A stretch of DNA of 64,000 nt, taken from positions 3,162,001-3,226,000 of the forward strand of contig NZ_CP066796.1 in the NCBI RefSeq assembly GCF_017161565.1. Direction: 5' to 3'. The notes under the pieces were generated by a model that saw only the letters and a program-made list of their open reading frames with translations, did no database searches and had not been told where the DNA came from. The translations under genes and the position numbers were made by a program. This document shows, in pieces, positions 61,200 through 64,000 of this stretch (the first letter of the stretch is position 1; each line of letters starts with the position of its first letter). Origin of the DNA: Erwinia amylovora. Lineage in GTDB: Bacteria; Pseudomonadota; Gammaproteobacteria; Enterobacterales; Enterobacteriaceae.

Positions 61200-61503
61200 C
61201 CGAAAATGATGATTTCATTAATTGGTGAGAGACATACATCAATTCGTCATCAGGCCATCACTTCAGGAAGTGACTGGTTTGGCGCACCAGCACCCATTTC
61301 CCACCAGCAATCGCCGAGAGATAACTAGCGCAGTCAATAAAAATGATTAAAAATACTTAACATTATATTTGAGGTAAGTTGGTACCCGCTGGCGCGCCGT
61401 TGCTGCCACGGAGCATTCCTAAAGCCTGAAAAAGGAGGGTACTTTGCCGATGAGATGGCTATAATATCGGGCACTTAACCTAGGATGATTGAAGGAATTT
61501 ACC

Positions 61504-62034
61504 ATGAGCCTGAACCACGTACCTGCTGGCAAAGACCTGCCGGATGACATTTATGTCGTTATTGAGATCCCGGCTAACGCTGCCCCAATCAAATATGAAG
61601 TCGATAAAGAGTCTGGCGCTCTGTTCGTAGACCGCTTTATGGCCACCGCGATGTTCTACCCGTGCAACTACGGTTATATCAATAACACCCTCTCTCTGGA
61701 TGGTGACCCGGTTGACGTACTGGTGCCTACGCCTTATCCGCTGCAGCCGGGTTCTGTGATACGCTGCCGCCCGGTTGGCGTGCTGAAAATGACCGATGAG
61801 TCTGGCGAAGATGCGAAAGTGGTTGCGGTTCCGCACAGCAAACTGAGCAAAGAGTATGAGCACATCCAGGATGTCAACGACTTGCCGGAACTGCTGCGTG
61901 GCCAGATTAGCCACTTCTTCGAGCAGTACAAAGCGCTGGAAAAGGGCAAGTGGGTTAAAGTTGACGGCTGGGAAGGCGTTGCTGCGGCAAAAGCTGAAAT
62001 CGTCTCTTCTTTCGAGCGCGCGGCAAAAAAATAA
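61504..62034 (+). CDS. ppa: Inorganic pyrophosphatase
   Basis: 176 residues from the ATG at 61504, giving [19 protein letters not shown] as in E. coli; the frame is open 15 bases earlier without support. Signature DGDPVDV of family I pyrophosphatases. Hydrolyses PPi made by biosynthetic reactions. Confidence 0.97.
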   Translation: MSLNHVPAGKDLPDDIYVVIEIPANAAPIKYEVDKESGALFVDRFMATAMFYPCNYGYINNTLSLDGDPVDVLVPTPYPLQPGSVIRCRPVGVLKMTDESGEDAKVVAVPHSKLSKEYEHIQDVNDLPELLRGQISHFFEQYKALEKGKWVKVDGWEGVAAAKAEIVSSFERAAKK

Positions 62035-62103
62035 TGCGCTGCCCTGACGCTGGCGGTATGGGTACCCGCGTCAGGACGAGCGTTTTTAAGGTCGCCGTGC
62101 AAA

Positions 62104-62137
62104 AAAAAACACCGCCTGCATGCAGGCGGTGTTTTTT
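62104..62137. terminator. Bidirectional terminator between ppa and ytfP
   Basis: A perfect 34-bp palindrome: 17-base arms with A-tract, CACCGCCTGCA core and T-tract, so it can stop transcription from either convergent gene. Confidence 0.9.
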
Positions 62138-62142
62138 AATCG

Positions 62143-62493
62143 TTACTGAGCGGCTGCATCTTTTTGCAGCCAGTCCCCGCTTTCGATACGTTTTTTCCCC
62201 AGCACTGACCGCTGATAGACATACAGCCAGGCGCTGCCGTAAGGGGTAGAGACCAGCTCGCGCCGATACTCACCGCCTTTGGTTCTGAGCGCATCCAGCT
62301 CACCCAGGGTGGCGGCATCAATGCGATAGACTTCACAATAAACCCGTCCATCCCCCGTCACCACCCCAGGGTAATGCCCCAGATTGTATAGCGCGTAGCC
62401 GTCGATCGGGTGATCGCCCAGCCACTGCGCGTTGGTCATCCAGTGACTGTTACCCTGCTTACGCCGCAGGCTGCCGTAGACAATTATTCGCAT
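62143..62493 (-). CDS. ytfP: Gamma-glutamylcyclotransferase-family protein YtfP
   Basis: 116 residues beginning IVYGSLRRKQGN, the substrate-binding loop of the gamma-glutamylcyclotransferase-like fold, with a following catalytic-type Glu region (GEYRRELVS). Function uncertain. It lies 2 bp after tamB, as in E. coli, and shares the terminator with ppa. Confidence 0.94.
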   Translation of the reverse strand: MRIIVYGSLRRKQGNSHWMTNAQWLGDHPIDGYALYNLGHYPGVVTGDGRVYCEVYRIDAATLGELDALRTKGGEYRRELVSTPYGSAWLYVYQRSVLGKKRIESGDWLQKDAAAQ

Positions 62494-62495
62494 GA

Positions 62496-64000
62496 CTAAA
62501 ACTCAAACTGATAAAGCAAATCCAGTGCCTGATCGACCCCAGACACCGCTTCCAAATAGAGCTTGGGCATCAGGCGATAACGCAGCGTTAACGTTGCCAG
62601 TGAATCAAAGATGCCAACACCGTATTTAACCTGTAGACCTGGCAGTACATAGCCGCTGACCTGCACCTTCTGGCTGTCGCCAACCCCGGTGGTATCCAGC
62701 GCCAGATTACTGACACCAAAGGTCTCGCCGATTTTACCCACAACCTGCCCACTTTGTGCAAGCCCCAATCCGACCAGTGCAGAGGTCAATGCGTCGCTGT
62801 CGCTGCCGGAAGCGCCCAACCCCTGGCCGCGCAGCAGGTAGGATAAAGCTTCCTGCTGTGATTTGGCTGGGTCGGAGAAAATCTCCACTTTGGGTTCATC
62901 CGCCAGCCCGGTAACGCGTACCCCGGCGGTGACATCGTCTTCGGTGGCTTCCGGGTTGCGGATCGCTTCAATATTCAGATACGGTTGGTCCACCGGCCCA
63001 GAGAATTGCAGCTCACCTTTACGCACGATCAGGTCCTGCCCGTAGGCGTGGAAGCGCCCGGACGGGATATTGATCTGTCCGTTCAGTCCCACACCCCGCT
63101 TGTCCTGTACCATCTTCAGATCGCCATTGAGTTTGGCTTTCAGGCCAAAGGCGCTGAGGCGCACATCGTCCCCGACATGAATAGTCAGATTGCTATTGAT
63201 GGGGATCGAGGCTGATTTCTGTGTTATCGGCTTCAGGTGTTCATCCAGCAGCACTTCATCGGAAGAAACCCCGACCGCACTACCAGGGACTTCCTGTACC
63301 GTAATGCGCGCCCAGGGAATATCGACACGACCGTCAAGGTTAAACAGCTGCGGAGTGGCTTCAAACACCAGATCCGGCGAGACGTCCATGCGAACCATTG
63401 GCGGCACGGTGACGCGTATCTTCTCCCCTTTCGCGGCAATACGCGCACGCCAGGCATTCAGCTGGCTCCAGTCAGCATTACCGTTAAGCGAAATCTGCCC
63501 TTGCGAGGTCTGAACCAGCCCCTCCAGCGTCGAACTCATGCCGTTGAAGGCCATAGTCAGGTTAGCAGCGGTGAGGTCGACCGGCATAAAGCTACCGTCG
63601 ACATCGACGTTGCGCAGCCCCAGCTCACCAAATACCTGAGGCTTTTGCAGGTTGCCGCCAAGACGCAAACGCGTATTCAGCATTCCGACCATTTTCTCGC
63701 CCTGCATCAGGGCCGGATTGAGCATCGCCAGCGACAGGTTGGTGATATTGACATTTCCGGACAGCGTGCGTCGCCCTTGCGGATCGGCAATCTGCACGTT
63801 ACCGTCAAGTTGCCCGTTATTGGCAATACGGATCAGCCAGTCGAGCTGCGCACGGCCATTTTTTAGCGCCGCGTTAAGGTTCAGCGTATCAAAAGCTATT
63901 GGCAGGGTATTGCCCTGCACGTCCTGCTCGACCTTAACCCCGCGCCCCTTCAAGGCTACGCGCCCGGTAGGCAGGCCGCCGTCGGCGGTCCAGCTGACAT
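62496..64000 (-). CDS. tamB: Translocation and assembly module subunit TamB (C-terminal part)
   Basis: The frame continues past the right edge, so about the last 500 residues are seen. They hold repeated beta-strand groove elements typical of the TamB/AsmA-like superfamily and the conserved DUF490 end ([20 protein letters not shown] and, near the C terminus, LDLLYQFEF). TamB spans the periplasm and with TamA assembles outer-membrane proteins and helps lipid transport. Followed by ytfP. Confidence 0.95.
   Translation of the reverse strand, partial: VSWTADGGLPTGRVALKGRGVKVEQDVQGNTLPIAFDTLNLNAALKNGRAQLDWLIRIANNGQLDGNVQIADPQGRRTLSGNVNITNLSLAMLNPALMQGEKMVGMLNTRLRLGGNLQKPQVFGELGLRNVDVDGSFMPVDLTAANLTMAFNGMSSTLEGLVQTSQGQISLNGNADWSQLNAWRARIAAKGEKIRVTVPPMVRMDVSPDLVFEATPQLFNLDGRVDIPWARITVQEVPGSAVGVSSDEVLLDEHLKPITQKSASIPINSNLTIHVGDDVRLSAFGLKAKLNGDLKMVQDKRGVGLNGQINIPSGRFHAYGQDLIVRKGELQFSGPVDQPYLNIEAIRNPEATEDDVTAGVRVTGLADEPKVEIFSDPAKSQQEALSYLLRGQGLGASGSDSDALTSALVGLGLAQSGQVVGKIGETFGVSNLALDTTGVGDSQKVQVSGYVLPGLQVKYGVGIFDSLATLTLRYRLMPKLYLEAVSGVDQALDLLYQFEF

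Overview
The window looks like the chromosome of an Erwinia-type plant-associated enterobacterium (Erwinia amylovora/pyrifoliae/tasmaniensis group or a near relative). Protein sequences and gene order follow the enterobacterial core closely (fadH-rlmG-ygjP, alx-sstT, yqjA-mzrA-yqjCDEKF-yhaJK, rnpB-rsmI-lpoA-yraN-diaA-dolP, pmbA-yjgA-mpl-fbp, ppa-ytfP-tamB). It also carries a complete sorbitol (srl) operon and a complete pqqABCDEF operon, both typical of Erwinia. The species call is an inference from gene content, not from a search.

Layout. 1-4.7 kb is a decayed accessory stretch: a secreted PLD-family nuclease, a few short ORFs, an orphan Fur-like box and an orphan phage CI-type repressor. 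4.7-9.75 kb is the sorbitol operon srlA-E-B-D-M-R-gutQ on the minus strand. 11.0-16.7 kb is the PQQ operon, including the 24-residue pqqA precursor gene, with an M19 dipeptidase gene just upstream. 18.0-20.1 kb is a SulP anion transporter gene that overlaps a beta-carbonic anhydrase gene. 20.1-21.2 kb is an intergenic region with a broken gluconate-5-dehydrogenase-like gene. 21.2-25.0 kb holds fadH, rlmG and ygjP. 25.1-30.0 kb is an accessory block: MFS transporter, HAD phosphatase, zinc alcohol dehydrogenase, the C-terminal stump of a class-III aminotransferase, and a ClC channel. 30.2-32.9 kb holds the yybP-ykoY (manganese/pH) riboswitch, alx and sstT. A hok/mok-sok type I toxin-antitoxin locus at about 33 kb lies where E. 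coli has its galacturonate genes. 33.9-39.5 kb is the yqj/yha cluster.

40.0-41.4 kb is rnpB, followed by eight tandem copies (117-118 bp each) of its own 3' end plus terminator. 41.4-45.9 kb is the rsmI/lpoA/yraN/diaA/dolP block. 46.0-53.5 kb is a nine-gene minus-strand cluster. It combines PTS-regulation-domain proteins, four poorly characterised families (SFCGS, DUF4312, DUF4311, DUF4310) that look like a membrane uptake system, and three catabolic enzymes (amidohydrolase, SelA-like PLP ammonia-lyase, KDPG-type aldolase). Its regulator is frameshifted at a run of six A. 53.9-54.6 kb is an orphan Ser/Pro-rich ORF with an internal repeat. 54.8-64.0 kb is core genome: pmbA, yjgA/darP, mpl, fbp, a chemoreceptor with a sigma-28 promoter, ppa, ytfP and the C-terminal part of tamB, which runs off the window.

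How it fits together. Sorbitol uptake and oxidation, PQQ cofactor supply for periplasmic dehydrogenases, bicarbonate/CO2 handling and the unassigned 46-53 kb uptake/catabolism cluster form the metabolic accessory layer on an otherwise conserved chromosome. The strongest candidate for an undescribed system is the DUF4310/4311/4312/SFCGS cluster. The expanded rnpB terminator array and the apparently intact chromosomal hok/sok locus are the next most interesting items.
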